Positions 9,233 through 17,276 of a stretch of DNA of 41,823 nucleotides are shown in pieces (the stretch's first letter is position 1; each line of letters begins with the position of its first letter). The stretch lies in assembly GCA_938020525.1 (NCBI GenBank), contig CALIHW010000070.1, forward strand, positions 1-41,823, written 5' to 3'. Origin of the DNA: an uncultured Granulosicoccaceae bacterium (lineage in GTDB: Bacteria; Pseudomonadota; Gammaproteobacteria; Granulosicoccales; Granulosicoccaceae). Both the position numbers and the translations under genes were made by a program. The notes under the pieces are model-generated. The model was not told where the DNA came from. It saw only the letters and a list, made by a program, of their open reading frames with translations, and did not search any database.

Positions 9233-10198
9233 ATGAACGATAAGTCTGAATTGAAGAGATATGAATCATCTGCAACTGAGTCACCAGCATCTAAATCACC
9301 TGATGCGCAGGTAAGGTATATCCGTCGTGCACCCGCCATTGCGGCCTTAATGAGTACTGCTTTACCGGGTTTTGGCCAGCTCTATAACGGGCAGGTTAAC
9401 CGTGCCATCTGGTTCTTTTTGATCTTTAGTCTGGTCACTGTGCCACTGGTAGTCCTGGTGGCGAAATACCTGCCTGCAGCAATGATGATTGGTGTTCTTG
9501 CTGTGAGTGTGTTGCTGGCACTGGCAGTCTGGTTGTGGGGCATTATTGATGCGTGGCGTGTTGCTCGTCGATCAAGCCATTATCGAATAAAACCCTGGCA
9601 AACGGCTGGTCTGTATACAACAGTTCTATTGTTGTGCGGTTTTCTGGTATTGCCATCGGTATGGTCGTATGTTCGCAATCATCAGTTGCAGGCGTTCAGA
9701 ACACCAAGTGGCAGTATGATGCCGACTGTTCAACCGGGCGACTTTATATGGGCCAATATGAATTACAACTGTCCGAATTGCCGGTCTGAGGTTAAGCGCG
9801 GTGATGTAGCGATTTTTGTTTATCCCAATAACCGTACTCGACACTATATAAAACGTATTATTGGTTTGCCGGGAGATACAGTTTCCGCAGAAGGCAGGGT
9901 TTTAAGTATCAATGGTGAAGCCTTGTCGTTAGATACCACCGGTTCGATTGTCGAAGAACAGATGGAAAATCGAAAATGGATCGTGAATGCAGGTGACTAC
10001 GAGGATTTCTCGTTAATGGTGAAGCCAGGTCATGTTTTTGTTCTGGGGGATAATCGCAATAAAAGCAACGATTCAAGGATGTTTGGTCAGGTGCCACTTG
10101 CTGACGTGTTAGGCCGGGCGAGACAGATTTGGTTTTCTAGAAATGAGAATGGTGTTCAGTGGGGAAGGCTGGGGCTGAGTTTGTTGCCCGAGGAATAA
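9233..10198 (+). CDS. Signal peptidase I with a TM2-like N-terminal membrane domain
   Basis: The C-terminal part is a type I signal peptidase (Ser/Lys, S26 family), which removes Sec signal peptides on the outer face of the inner membrane. Catalytic Ser161 lies in TPSGSMMPT and the general-base Lys207 in HYIKRIIGLPGD; the conserved GDNRNKSNDSR is at 272-282. Unusually, residues 33-140 form an extra membrane domain starting LPGFGQLYNGQVNRAIWFF, which resembles TM2 domains, and a CPNC pair (C180, C183) interrupts the segment after the catalytic serine. At 321 residues it is long for the family. It begins 12 bp after the putative anti-sigma gene behind a GGAGAGAAACC site, so it is probably co-expressed with the ECF sigma factor. 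Confidence 0.88.
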   Translation: MNDKSELKRYESSATESPASKSPDAQVRYIRRAPAIAALMSTALPGFGQLYNGQVNRAIWFFLIFSLVTVPLVVLVAKYLPAAMMIGVLAVSVLLALAVWLWGIIDAWRVARRSSHYRIKPWQTAGLYTTVLLLCGFLVLPSVWSYVRNHQLQAFRTPSGSMMPTVQPGDFIWANMNYNCPNCRSEVKRGDVAIFVYPNNRTRHYIKRIIGLPGDTVSAEGRVLSINGEALSLDTTGSIVEEQMENRKWIVNAGDYEDFSLMVKPGHVFVLGDNRNKSNDSRMFGQVPLADVLGRARQIWFSRNENGVQWGRLGLSLLPEE

Positions 10199-10262
10199 GC
10201 GTAATGAATTGGAGTTAAGTGATCTTGCATTATTCAAATGTAGCGCTTCTTCTACAGGCCGT

Positions 10263-10294
10263 AAGTAGAAGGGGTTAGTCGATCCCTTCTACTT
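10263..10294. terminator. Bidirectional hairpin between convergent genes
   Basis: Perfect 11-bp arms AAGTAGAAGGG (10263-10273) and CCCTTCTACTT (10284-10294) with a 10-nt loop lie between the convergent signal peptidase and lipoprotein genes. A third, partial copy of the arm (CTTCTAC) occurs just upstream at about 10249. No long T-run is present on either side. Confidence 0.55.
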
Positions 10295-10306
10295 GAATAT
10301 AGTCAA

Positions 10307-11035
10307 TTAGCGTTTTATCTCAAGCCCCAGATGCAAGCCAGTGGAGTGGATTGCAAATCCTGATTCCTCGCAATTTTCCGGTTCTGCTTCCGGAGTTGTA
10401 CAACGATCAGATGAAAATCTGTCACCGTCCTCAATATGATGTGTGCTGTACCCGAACCTCAATCCGAGGTCGTTAGAGAAATTATGTTCGACCCAGATGC
10501 CTGCGGTAGTGTAGGTGTTACCGGCTCTTTGATCGTATACCGCAAACTCGGCCGCAGTACTGGTGCGATCAGTGAAGTTGAAAGAAGAACCGAGCCTCAG
10601 GCCATAGGCGGGGAGGGTTTCATTGAAATTCGGATTTAGCCCTGTGATACTGCCTTCAAGATCAGCATAACCGAATTGAAGTGCAGGGGCTGCGGTAAGT
10701 CTGAAGCGCTTACCCAGAAAGTAGGTGTAATTATAGTGCGCGGTCACTGCATGGAAGATATAATCGTTTTCTATTACGCCTTCGGAAACGCGACTTCCGT
10801 TAAATTGTATTCCGGTGTTAATTGCCTGTGAGTTACTGCCAGCAGTGGCAAGATAGCTGATATCCAGACTGGATCTCTCTGAGAGTTTTTTCTCAACGCT
10901 GACACTGCCGACGAAAGTTGCTTCATCTTCGGCGGTAATGTCTACAGTGCCTCCACCACCGCATGCATTCAGGAAAAACAGCACGGGTAGTATGCCCAAC
11001 AATTTGGTGAGTTTCTTGGAAAGTTGCCCTGACAT
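10307..11035 (-). CDS. Predicted lipoprotein with outer-membrane beta-barrel-like sequence
   Basis: The ATG at 11035 is preferred over one 13 codons upstream because GAGGAGCAGGAA precedes it and it places a normal lipoprotein signal first. The lipobox is L-N-A-C in LFFLNACGGGG. After a glycine-rich linker, residues from about 40 to the end alternate polar and hydrophobic positions with many aromatic ends (FVGSVSVEKKLSERSSLDISYLA, FHAVTAHYNYTYFLGKRFRLTAAPALQFGYA, LHLGLEIKR), as in 8-10 stranded outer-membrane barrels. Two cysteines near the C-terminus (RCTTPEAEPENCEE) could form a loop disulfide. The family was not recognised; a lipid anchor on a barrel-like protein is unusual. The product has 242 residues. 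Confidence 0.7.
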   Translation of the reverse strand: MSGQLSKKLTKLLGILPVLFFLNACGGGGTVDITAEDEATFVGSVSVEKKLSERSSLDISYLATAGSNSQAINTGIQFNGSRVSEGVIENDYIFHAVTAHYNYTYFLGKRFRLTAAPALQFGYADLEGSITGLNPNFNETLPAYGLRLGSSFNFTDRTSTAAEFAVYDQRAGNTYTTAGIWVEHNFSNDLGLRFGYSTHHIEDGDRFSSDRCTTPEAEPENCEESGFAIHSTGLHLGLEIKR

Positions 11036-11197
11036 TTCCTGCTCCTCTGTAAACACTGCAATCCAGAGTAGCATTAAAATTTCAAGTAAAGGTTTATTGA
11101 GAGTAGACCGAATGGAGAGTATTTGTAACTGTTGTCATGAAATGAACTTTGTCGCAGTATCATACTTGATACTAGGGATGTTCGCAGTGCGTAGAAG

Positions 11198-11446
11198 TTA
11201 TACGACTTTGTATTGGGATGTTAGAAATTTAGAGATGAAGAAGGAAGCGGTGTCACCCCGCTCCCTTTCGGGCCGCTCCTTCTTAGGCATGCGCTGTACT
11301 TTTTTACGCTGGTTAAAATAATCATCAATTTCGTCGCTGAGTTGGCGTTTGGATTGATGTCTTTTACCTGATACCGATTGGGTATGGGGTCCGGCTTTTC
11401 GCAGTAGTGCGCCGTAGCGGACAACGGGATTGCGCCTTGTAGGCAT
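11198..11446 (-). CDS. Small basic protein with a terminator-like hairpin inside its coding end
   Basis: The 82-residue frame starts at an ATG behind a good AAGGGGA site. Residues 1-52 are strongly basic and well formed (RRNPVVRYGALLRKAGPH, then a helical QLSDEIDDYFNQRKK). Codons 55-70 overlap a long inverted repeat (11238-11284) followed by T-rich sequence, so many transcripts may end before the stop codon. That arrangement is the known hallmark of arfA, whose mRNA is truncated so that the protein is made only when tmRNA fails. The amino acid sequence is not clearly ArfA-like, so this is an analogy and no function is assigned. The overlapping 98-codon frame is judged a shadow. Confidence 0.6.
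   Translation of the reverse strand: MPTRRNPVVRYGALLRKAGPHTQSVSGKRHQSKRQLSDEIDDYFNQRKKVQRMPKKERPERERGDTASFFISKFLTSQYKVV
11238..11284 (-). terminator. Intragenic terminator-like hairpin
   Basis: Arms AAGAAGGAGCGG (minus-strand reading, 11284-11273) and CCGCTTCCTTCTT (11250-11238) pair over 12 bp with one bulged base. The loop contains a second small stem, CCCG/CGGG. On the minus strand the T-rich stretch TTCCTTCTTCATCTC runs through and past the second arm. The hairpin lies wholly inside the 82-codon gene. Confidence 0.6.
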
Positions 11447-11660
11447 AGATTTCCCCTTGGTAGTGTATAAAATTGATGGATCAGATTTGAATCTAAAACC
11501 ATCAGGTTGAACAACACGTTTTGAGACGCATTGTAAACTTCAACAACGTCGCATAAGCGGCGAGGTTATTAAGCATTAAAGTACCTCCGTTTGGCCTGGC
11601 ACAAAACGAAAATATTATTATCTTCCCGTCTTGCGTTATGTGAATAAGTTTTTGACTTTC

Positions 11661-11795
11661 AAAGAAAAAAGCCCCGGTAGCGTGTGCTGACCGAGGCTGA
11701 TGTTATCTGGTGATAACGAGCTGGTCGCACACGAACGGCGCACCAGCCAAAAATTCTGTTGGCGCTACCTATTGGGGAGTATGTTCCTGTTTATA
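11661..11795 (-). ncRNA. Candidate small structured RNA ending in an intrinsic terminator
   Basis: Reading the minus strand, a TATGAT -10-like element (11807-11802) is followed by three hairpins: GCTGGT/ACCAGC (about 11746-11720), GTTATC/GATAAC (about 11717-11702), and a terminator with arms GCCTCGGT/ACCGGGGC (11697-11671, one G-U pair) followed at once by TTTTTTCTTT (11670-11661). No open frame with a ribosome binding site lies inside. A small RNA of about 130 nt or a leader of the 11446 gene would fit. The -35 region is poor and no Rfam family was recognised. Confidence 0.4.
11671..11697 (-). terminator. Intrinsic terminator (minus strand)
   Basis: The 8-bp stem GCCTCGGT/ACCGGGGC with an 11-nt loop is followed directly by six T residues, then CTTT, on the minus strand. 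No recognised gene ends here, which is the reason for proposing the small RNA. Confidence 0.7.
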
Positions 11796-11956
11796 TTTGG
11801 GATCATAAAATTGACGTTGGTTGATTTAAGCTGGGCGAGGATTTTAATTGATGTAAGCTGTGTGTCAACAGCGAACTCTGTTTTTGTGAATGGCTGGTAT
11901 TACCTAACGGCGCTGTTGATCTAAACATTAGTTTTTCAGGACTGACAATTTAGCTA

Positions 11957-12970
11957 ATGAAAAAAGTAGATTCTATCCCGGTAATCGATGTGGGTGCTCT
12001 TGATCCTGGTGGTGAAGCTGAGCTGGACGATCTTGCACGTGAGTTCTATCGAGTGTATTCAACGGTAGGATTTAGCTACATCGTCAACCATGGCGTCTCG
12101 GATGAATTGATACAGCGTGTGTTTGCGGCATCGGCCCGGTTTCACGGGTTGCCCATAGAGGAAAAACTTAAGGTTGAACTCGATTGTAATCATCGTGGAT
12201 ATATTCCGATTAACACATCGACTGATGTCAATTCCAAACTTGCTGAAGTTAATCATCCAAATCAGTCTGCAAGTTTCATGGTCATGCGCGAGGATGATCC
12301 TGATGCCGCAGTGGTTAAAGCCGGTTGCTATCTGGCGGGTAGGAATCAGTGGCCTGAGCTATTAAGTTTTCGAGAAGAGGTGATGGCCTATAACAACGCG
12401 ATGTCTGCTTTGGCACAGAAGCTGGTCAGAGTGGTATTCCGTGCGCTAGGTGCTGATACCCAGGTAATGAATGCGTTTGACACACCCACGACCTGGTTGA
12501 GGCTGCTGCACTATCCGTCGATCGGCGCTCAGCGCGATAATTCTGTAGAGGATTTGGCTTCGGAAGGTGTTTATGGATCAGCACCACATACTGACTTTGG
12601 TTGTTTGACGTTACTAGCGCAGGATGAGGTCGGCGGTTTACAGGTGCAGGCACCGGCAAAAGAAGGCGAAGCCGGTGACTGGATTGATGTCCCGCGTATT
12701 CCGGGATCCTTTGTGGTTAATGTTGGTGATATGTTACACCGCTGGTCTAATGGGCTGCTGCGCTCAACACCGCATCGTGTGATTAATGTGTCTGGTAAGG
12801 CTCGTTATTCATGTCCTTTCTTTTTTGATCCCAGTGTTGCGACCAATATTGCCCCACTGGACTGTTGTATCGAAGACGGGCATGAGGCGCTGTTCTCATC
12901 GATCAACTTTGGTGAGTTTCTAAGGTCTGAGCTGGAGGCGGGGTATGATCACCACAAGGAAAAGAATTGA
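11957..12970 (+). CDS. 2-oxoglutarate/Fe(II)-dependent oxygenase, isopenicillin N synthase-like
   Basis: The 337-residue protein has the two-part IPNS-like layout: an N-terminal DIOX_N region (about 6-120, IPVIDVGALDPGG and GFSYIVNHGV) and a C-terminal double-stranded beta-helix. The iron ligands are visible as H211-x-D213 (PHTDFGCLTLL) and H273 (STPHRVIN), and the R283-x-S285 pair binds the 2-oxoglutarate carboxylate. Family members hydroxylate or desaturate small molecules using O2 and 2-oxoglutarate. The substrate cannot be told; relatives are usually annotated as generic 2OG oxygenases. It is separated from the next gene by 136 bp, and the ribosome binding site (AGGACTG) is about 12 nt from the ATG. 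Confidence 0.9.
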   Translation: MKKVDSIPVIDVGALDPGGEAELDDLAREFYRVYSTVGFSYIVNHGVSDELIQRVFAASARFHGLPIEEKLKVELDCNHRGYIPINTSTDVNSKLAEVNHPNQSASFMVMREDDPDAAVVKAGCYLAGRNQWPELLSFREEVMAYNNAMSALAQKLVRVVFRALGADTQVMNAFDTPTTWLRLLHYPSIGAQRDNSVEDLASEGVYGSAPHTDFGCLTLLAQDEVGGLQVQAPAKEGEAGDWIDVPRIPGSFVVNVGDMLHRWSNGLLRSTPHRVINVSGKARYSCPFFFDPSVATNIAPLDCCIEDGHEALFSSINFGEFLRSELEAGYDHHKEKN

Positions 12971-13106
12971 GTGGTTGATAGCGAAAAATGTGGTAGCCAT
13001 GCGTCCAGGATCGGGTCGTAATTTGGCGCTTTATGAAGGTATCTGAAGGATGTGGCCGGTGGTACTATGGCGCGTCTCATTTGAGGTGTGAATACTCCGG
13101 AGCGCT

Positions 13107-14060
13107 GTGATAGATATTTCCAAAAGCACCGCAACGCCATTCTTGAAGGCTGTATTGATTGTTATTTTATCCATCTTTCTATTTGATGTGCAGGGTGCCT
13201 TAATCAAACATATGGGCGGACGCTATCCGGTAGAGCAGATATCATTCTATCGCAACCTGTTTGGAATTCTGCCTAATCTCTTGCTGTTATTTTTTTCCAC
13301 CGAATGGCATCGGAACGGCCGATCACTGGGTGTCGGGTTGTGGCAGTTAGCGTTGGGCAGGGGGTTGCTGCTCGTACTTGCACAACTGACTTTTTATACC
13401 GCACTGGTGCATATGGAGCTCGCTACTGCGACCACACTTGCTTTTGCCGGACCTCTGTTCGTTACAACTCTCTCGATTCCCTTGCTAGGGCATAAAGTTG
13501 GATGGGTGCGCGGCTCCGCAGTCGTATTGGGTTTTATTGGTGTGGTGATGGTTATGCGGCCGGGTAGTGATGCATTTTCTCTGGTGGCACTCTTGCCGGT
13601 TGCTGCTGCATTTTTTTACGCGTTAACCAGTTTGTCCTCTCGTTATTTCGATAGTACTGTACCCACAGCGCTGATCAGTATTTACGGATCTATAGGTGCC
13701 ATGACAGCAGCCCTTGCGCTGTTGATCTACAAGGGTGATCCGATACTGCTGGACAATCTGCGTGACTGGCTTTTCTTTATAGCGATGGGTGGTGTTGGTG
13801 GCACAGCAGTTTTTCTTTTGATCTCCGCTTACCGAATGGCGGACCCGAGTAGCCTGTCGCCATTTGAATATTTCGGTATCCCTTTTTCTTTCATGCTCGG
13901 TTGGGTGTTTTTTAATGAGACTCCCTTTGATTCTTTGTTCCCGGGGGTCGTGTTTATAGTCGGTGGCGGGCTGTTGGTTGTGTGGCGTGAGAGAGCGCTT
14001 GCCGGAAAAGGCAAGTCCAGGCAAACCCAATCTGATGCGGGAATAATCAGTGAAGATTGA
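13107..14060 (+). CDS. EamA/DMT-family transporter
   Basis: The product of 317 residues has about ten membrane helices arranged as two EamA repeats: the first has the typical [24 protein letters not shown] and the second begins near residue 160. Drug/metabolite transporters of this family usually export amino acids, nucleosides or other small metabolites through the inner membrane. The GTG at 13107 follows GGAG. The stop overlaps the GTG start of cobQ by 11 bp, so the two genes are probably translationally coupled. The link to cobalamin is positional only; no cobalamin riboswitch was recognised upstream. Confidence 0.88.
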   Translation: MIDISKSTATPFLKAVLIVILSIFLFDVQGALIKHMGGRYPVEQISFYRNLFGILPNLLLLFFSTEWHRNGRSLGVGLWQLALGRGLLLVLAQLTFYTALVHMELATATTLAFAGPLFVTTLSIPLLGHKVGWVRGSAVVLGFIGVVMVMRPGSDAFSLVALLPVAAAFFYALTSLSSRYFDSTVPTALISIYGSIGAMTAALALLIYKGDPILLDNLRDWLFFIAMGGVGGTAVFLLISAYRMADPSSLSPFEYFGIPFSFMLGWVFFNETPFDSLFPGVVFIVGGGLLVVWRERALAGKGKSRQTQSDAGIISED

Positions 14061-15555
14061 CCATACTTTAATGGTGCAGGGGACCACCTCTGATGCGGGT
14101 AAAAGCGTTCTTGTTGCAGGTTTATGTCGGTTATTGCATCGTCGTGGAGTTGAGGTTGCACCGTTTAAGCCGCAGAACATGGCACTTAATAGTGCTGTTA
14201 CCGTAGATGGTGGAGAGATTGGCAGATCACAGGCTTTGCAGGCAATTGCCTGTAGCCTGGAGCCACACACGGACTTCAATCCGGTGCTGCTTAAGCCATC
14301 GAGTGATACTGGCGCACAGGTGATTATTCATGGAAGGGCCATTGATGCCATGGAAGCGCAGCAATTTCACGATTATAAAAAGGTAGCCATGGATGCTGTG
14401 CTGCAATCTCATGATCGTTTGAAAAATAAGTACAAAAAAATCATTGTTGAAGGTGCTGGAAGTCCGGCAGAAATCAACCTTCGCGAGAATGATATTGCCA
14501 ACATGGGCTTTGCAGAATCTGCAGACTGTCCGGTGATAATTATTGCCGATATTGATCGTGGTGGTGTGTTCGCCCATCTTGTTGGTACGCTTGATCTATT
14601 GTCACCCAGTGAGCAGAAGCGGGTGGTGGGTTTTGTAATCAATCGCTTCCGGGGAGATATCGCGTTGTTGCAGTCAGGGCTTGACTGGCTGGAGGAACGT
14701 ACTTCTAAACCGGTGATAGGTGTCTTGCCTTATCTTCCGGATTTTTATCTGGATGCAGAAGATGCTATTTGCACTCAGCAATTTACAGACGCAGACAGTG
14801 AACAGTTATCTGTGGTGGTACCTGTATTGCCGCGTATCAGTAATCACACAGACTTTGATGTATTGCGTCTGCATACAAACGTGGACTTGCAGTTTGTCTC
14901 TGCAGGGCAAGTTTGCCCGCCAACAGATCTAATCATTATTCCGGGTTCTAAGAATGTACGTGCAGATCTTCAGCATCTTATTGAGAATGGTTGGCAGGAG
15001 CAGATTCAGAAGCATCTCAGGTATGGAGGTAAGCTGCTGGGTATCTGTGGTGGTTATCAAATGATGGGCGCTGTGATTCATGATCCTGATGGCATTGAGG
15101 ATACCCCCGGTAGTATTGACGGCTTTGGTTTTTTTGATCTTGAGACTGTTCTTGAGCCGGTTAAGCAACTACGCAACGTCAGTGGTGTGTTTATGCACAA
15201 GGCGTTCTCGGGTGCATCTTTGGATGGCTATGAAATTCACTGTGGCCGAACCGCGCCGGTTGGTGGTGCTGTTTATGATGCGTTGTTGCAATGCAGCATT
15301 GATGGTGAGTCTTACACAGATGGTGTAGTAAGCGACGATGGCCAGATCATTGGTACTTATCTGCATGGTTTGTTCGATAAGCCAGATTCAGCCAATGTAT
15401 TATTGCGTTGGGCAGGTTTGACAGACGATTACAGAGTTGAGCTTAGCGAGATAAGAGAGCAGCAGTTAAATCGTTTGGCGGACATGCTTGAGGCTCATCT
15501 ATCACATGCATTTATCGATGATCTGCTCGACAGCCATTCTCCACGCGGAGAATAA
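14050..15555 (+). CDS. cobQ: Cobyric acid synthase (adenosylcobyrinic acid a,c-diamide amidotransferase)
   Basis: CobQ/CbiP amidates four side chains of adenosylcobyrinic a,c-diamide using glutamine and ATP in cobalamin synthesis. The N-terminal P-loop-like [20 protein letters not shown] and [11 protein letters not shown] are diagnostic, as is the [22 protein letters not shown] segment (here [10 protein letters not shown]). The C-terminal class I glutaminase domain carries Cys333 in [12 protein letters not shown] and the YLHGLFD histidine. The 501 residues are typical. The start is GTG, inside the 3' end of the transporter gene. No other cobalamin gene is in the window, so the rest of the pathway (or a salvage route) must be elsewhere. 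Confidence 0.96.
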   Translation: MKIDHTLMVQGTTSDAGKSVLVAGLCRLLHRRGVEVAPFKPQNMALNSAVTVDGGEIGRSQALQAIACSLEPHTDFNPVLLKPSSDTGAQVIIHGRAIDAMEAQQFHDYKKVAMDAVLQSHDRLKNKYKKIIVEGAGSPAEINLRENDIANMGFAESADCPVIIIADIDRGGVFAHLVGTLDLLSPSEQKRVVGFVINRFRGDIALLQSGLDWLEERTSKPVIGVLPYLPDFYLDAEDAICTQQFTDADSEQLSVVVPVLPRISNHTDFDVLRLHTNVDLQFVSAGQVCPPTDLIIIPGSKNVRADLQHLIENGWQEQIQKHLRYGGKLLGICGGYQMMGAVIHDPDGIEDTPGSIDGFGFFDLETVLEPVKQLRNVSGVFMHKAFSGASLDGYEIHCGRTAPVGGAVYDALLQCSIDGESYTDGVVSDDGQIIGTYLHGLFDKPDSANVLLRWAGLTDDYRVELSEIREQQLNRLADMLEAHLSHAFIDDLLDSHSPRGE

Positions 15556-15582
15556 GAATTTGTTTGCTTTTGAAGAGATGGT

Positions 15583-15768
15583 TTAATTTGGCGCTTGCTT
15601 GTCTGAGCGGAATGCACTTTCCAGCGCCTGGACGAAGCTACTTCCAACGTGGAGCGCGTCACCACTTTGCAAGGCCTCGTTATAGCCACGGGTTAAATTG
15701 AACTTGCTAATGTCCTTTGAGAAAAGCTTTTCGCTCTCGAAGGTAGTTTTCATCAGAGATAAGACCAT
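15583..15768 (-). pseudogene. 3' fragment of an FG-GAP/VCBS-type gene related to 22775-23563
   Basis: The frame reads LMKTTFESEKLFSKDISKFN, which lines up with the C-terminus of the intact gene at 22775-23563 (ILETTLEGEQLLSKDIGEFN). The shared residues include TT, E, E, L, SKDI and FN, followed by ALQ. The nucleotides also align (AGCTTTT-TCAAAGGA-ATT in both). No signal peptide, no earlier FG-GAP repeat and no ribosome binding site precede it, so it is probably a truncated duplicate. It ends 27 bp from cobQ and lies on the same strand as the intact copy 7 kb away. Its last 25 residues differ from the intact copy. Confidence 0.6.
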
Positions 15769-15791
15769 ATTGATGACATGGCCGGTGTTTT

Positions 15792-16838
15792 TTATTCGAT
15801 TTCAACAACCGTTACGTTATCAAAGTTCTCCAATATGTCGCATCCCCTCGTAGTAATTGAAGTTCCGTCTGCGTTTAATGATACCTGATCAGGGCCGGAT
15901 GTTATGTAATCGCACTCTGAACTAGTGTACAACGCAAATCCACAGCTGTCGTAGTGAAATCTTTTTTTCAATAGTAAGGGTCTTGAGCCACCGTTGTTGA
16001 TAGCGCTAATGAAGACTTGGTTAATATCGTTTTCATATTGAACCGTGAGATCAACAATATCCATTTCTGTTAAAGTTACCCATATTCCCGTATCACCGTG
16101 TGAAATTACTTGAACGTTCTGATGAGGAGAATGAAGTGTTGAGTAAGCTGTTAGGTTGTTTATAGAAAATCCACTTTCAAGGTCATAAACTCTACCAGCG
16201 ACACCGAACTCTACGATCTCACCTACTTGAACGCAGAATTCCCTATCAGAATCGATAGGGCTTGTGAAATCCGAGTCTCCACTTAGGTCAATGGGAAAGT
16301 CTGTAAGATCAATTGAGCCATGGGAAGAGGTAGCCATACTTGAACTGTGGGAAGAGGTAGCGGTGCTTGAACTGTAAGAAGAAGCAGTGCCAGTTGAAGA
16401 AGCAGTAGCAGCTGAACTAACTGAAGAAGCAGTTGAACTGTGCGTTGATACAGTGGTTATTGATTCATTGTTGCCGGCAGTATCCTCTTCGAAAACTATT
16501 GCACTCTCATGAGAAGTATTACTAACTATAATTGGTAATGTGGACTCTGATATAAAACCTGATGCGTTTGATATCTCAACTGTAGAGTCGATAAGAGTCG
16601 ATTTAACCGGTTCATCACTTGCTGGCTGTGCTACTCCTGCTGGTTGGGTTGCTATATCTACTCCATATATGGCAGCGTCCAACGCAGCGATGGAGTCGGC
16701 AGAGCTCGTAACGGAGTCGGAGCTGTTTGCCTGTGGAGAAAGCTCACTGTTGTCTCCGCTATCTACGGACGCGTCGCACGCCACTAATGGCAGTGTCAAT
16801 AGAACCATGCCAATCGTTGTGCTGGGTTTATTCGCCAT
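15792..16838 (-). CDS. Serine/threonine-rich predicted lipoprotein
   Basis: This 348-residue protein starts with a short lipoprotein signal ending LPLVAC (Cys21) with Asp at +2, which in enterobacteria favours retention in the inner membrane. Residues 25-125 are low-complexity and acidic; 126-178 are almost only Ser, Thr, Ala and His (ATSSHSSSMATSSHGS). A globular C-terminal domain (about 200-348) follows, with four cysteines and mostly beta-like sequence (EFGVAGRVYDLESG, VTLTEMDIVDLTVQYE). The family was not recognised. It points away from the LuxR-type regulator across a 438-bp gap and may be controlled with the secretion locus, but this is only positional. Confidence 0.75.
   Translation of the reverse strand: MANKPSTTIGMVLLTLPLVACDASVDSGDNSELSPQANSSDSVTSSADSIAALDAAIYGVDIATQPAGVAQPASDEPVKSTLIDSTVEISNASGFISESTLPIIVSNTSHESAIVFEEDTAGNNESITTVSTHSSTASSVSSAATASSTGTASSYSSSTATSSHSSSMATSSHGSIDLTDFPIDLSGDSDFTSPIDSDREFCVQVGEIVEFGVAGRVYDLESGFSINNLTAYSTLHSPHQNVQVISHGDTGIWVTLTEMDIVDLTVQYENDINQVFISAINNGGSRPLLLKKRFHYDSCGFALYTSSECDYITSGPDQVSLNADGTSITTRGCDILENFDNVTVVEIE
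16322..16375 (-). repeat. 27-bp tandem repeat in the Ser-rich linker
   Basis: Two direct 27-bp copies (16322-16348 and 16349-16375) differ at three bases and encode the repeated ATSSHSSS unit. Flanking sequence shows further decayed copies, suggesting that slippage lengthens or shortens the linker. Confidence 0.8.
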
Positions 16839-17276
16839 GAAGTATCTCCTTGTTTTTTACGTATACGCAGCGAGTTTTGCAGATGCCTTCTTTACCTGCT
16901 TATACGCTGGGTATGTTTCCTTTTTGATGACGTTGATCTTCAATCCGTGTTAAGACTGCAGTGTTCAGTGAGTAAAAATTCTATCAATTTCTAATTTTAC
17001 TTGTAACTAGTCATTGGTCTAGTGATCTAAATCGTGATTAGTCAGTAAGTACTATTTCTGTCGTCATGCATCTATAAAATTTAGGTGCCGCAGCAACGGA
17101 TGGGCGATTTGTCTTAGATCTTTTATCTAGACAATAAGTTGAAATAAATGTGTTAATTCGTTTGGGTAATTGATCCAATGTGGATATGAACAAATAATAC
17201 TAGCTTTCCGAGGGGGAATGTTCGGAAGGCGTAGGAACTTGATCACTGAAGTGGAAAACAACAGGGAGGAGCGAAA
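16839..17276. other. Divergent intergenic region upstream of the LuxR-type gene
   Basis: This is 438 bp of AT-rich sequence with no supported gene. It contains the upstream regions of the minus-strand lipoprotein and the plus-strand regulator. A bulged hairpin lies at 17204-17228 (CTTTCCGA with TTCGGAAG, 9-nt loop), 49 bp before the regulator start, and related CTAGTGATC/GTGATTAGTC strings occur near 17020-17045. These could be regulatory sites, but none was identified. Confidence 0.4.
17204..17228 (+). promoter_or_regulatory. Leader hairpin before the LuxR-type gene
   Basis: Seven base pairs with one bulged T (CTTTCCGA/TTCGGAAG) surround a loop containing GGGGGAATG. The hairpin lies between any upstream promoter and the GGGAGGAG ribosome binding site of the 17277 gene, so it may act in the leader mRNA. 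Confidence 0.35.

Larger units (their letters stand above)
11447..11956. other. Intergenic region holding a candidate small RNA
   Basis: This is 510 bp without a supported protein gene. A 74-codon plus frame at 11700-11924 was judged non-coding because it has no ribosome binding site and irregular composition. The minus strand carries a run of three hairpins ending in a T-run (see the 11661-11795 entry). The remainder is AT-rich and holds the upstream regions of the divergent 11446 and 11957 genes. Confidence 0.4.

Noticed and set aside
11700..11924. 74-codon plus frame with one hydrophobic stretch
   Set aside because: No ribosome binding site, antisense to the structured minus-strand element, and composition unlike its neighbours.
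13107..14050. Possible cobalamin riboswitch upstream of cobQ
   Set aside because: cobQ starts inside the transporter gene and the 136-bp gap before that shows no B12-box-like sequence.
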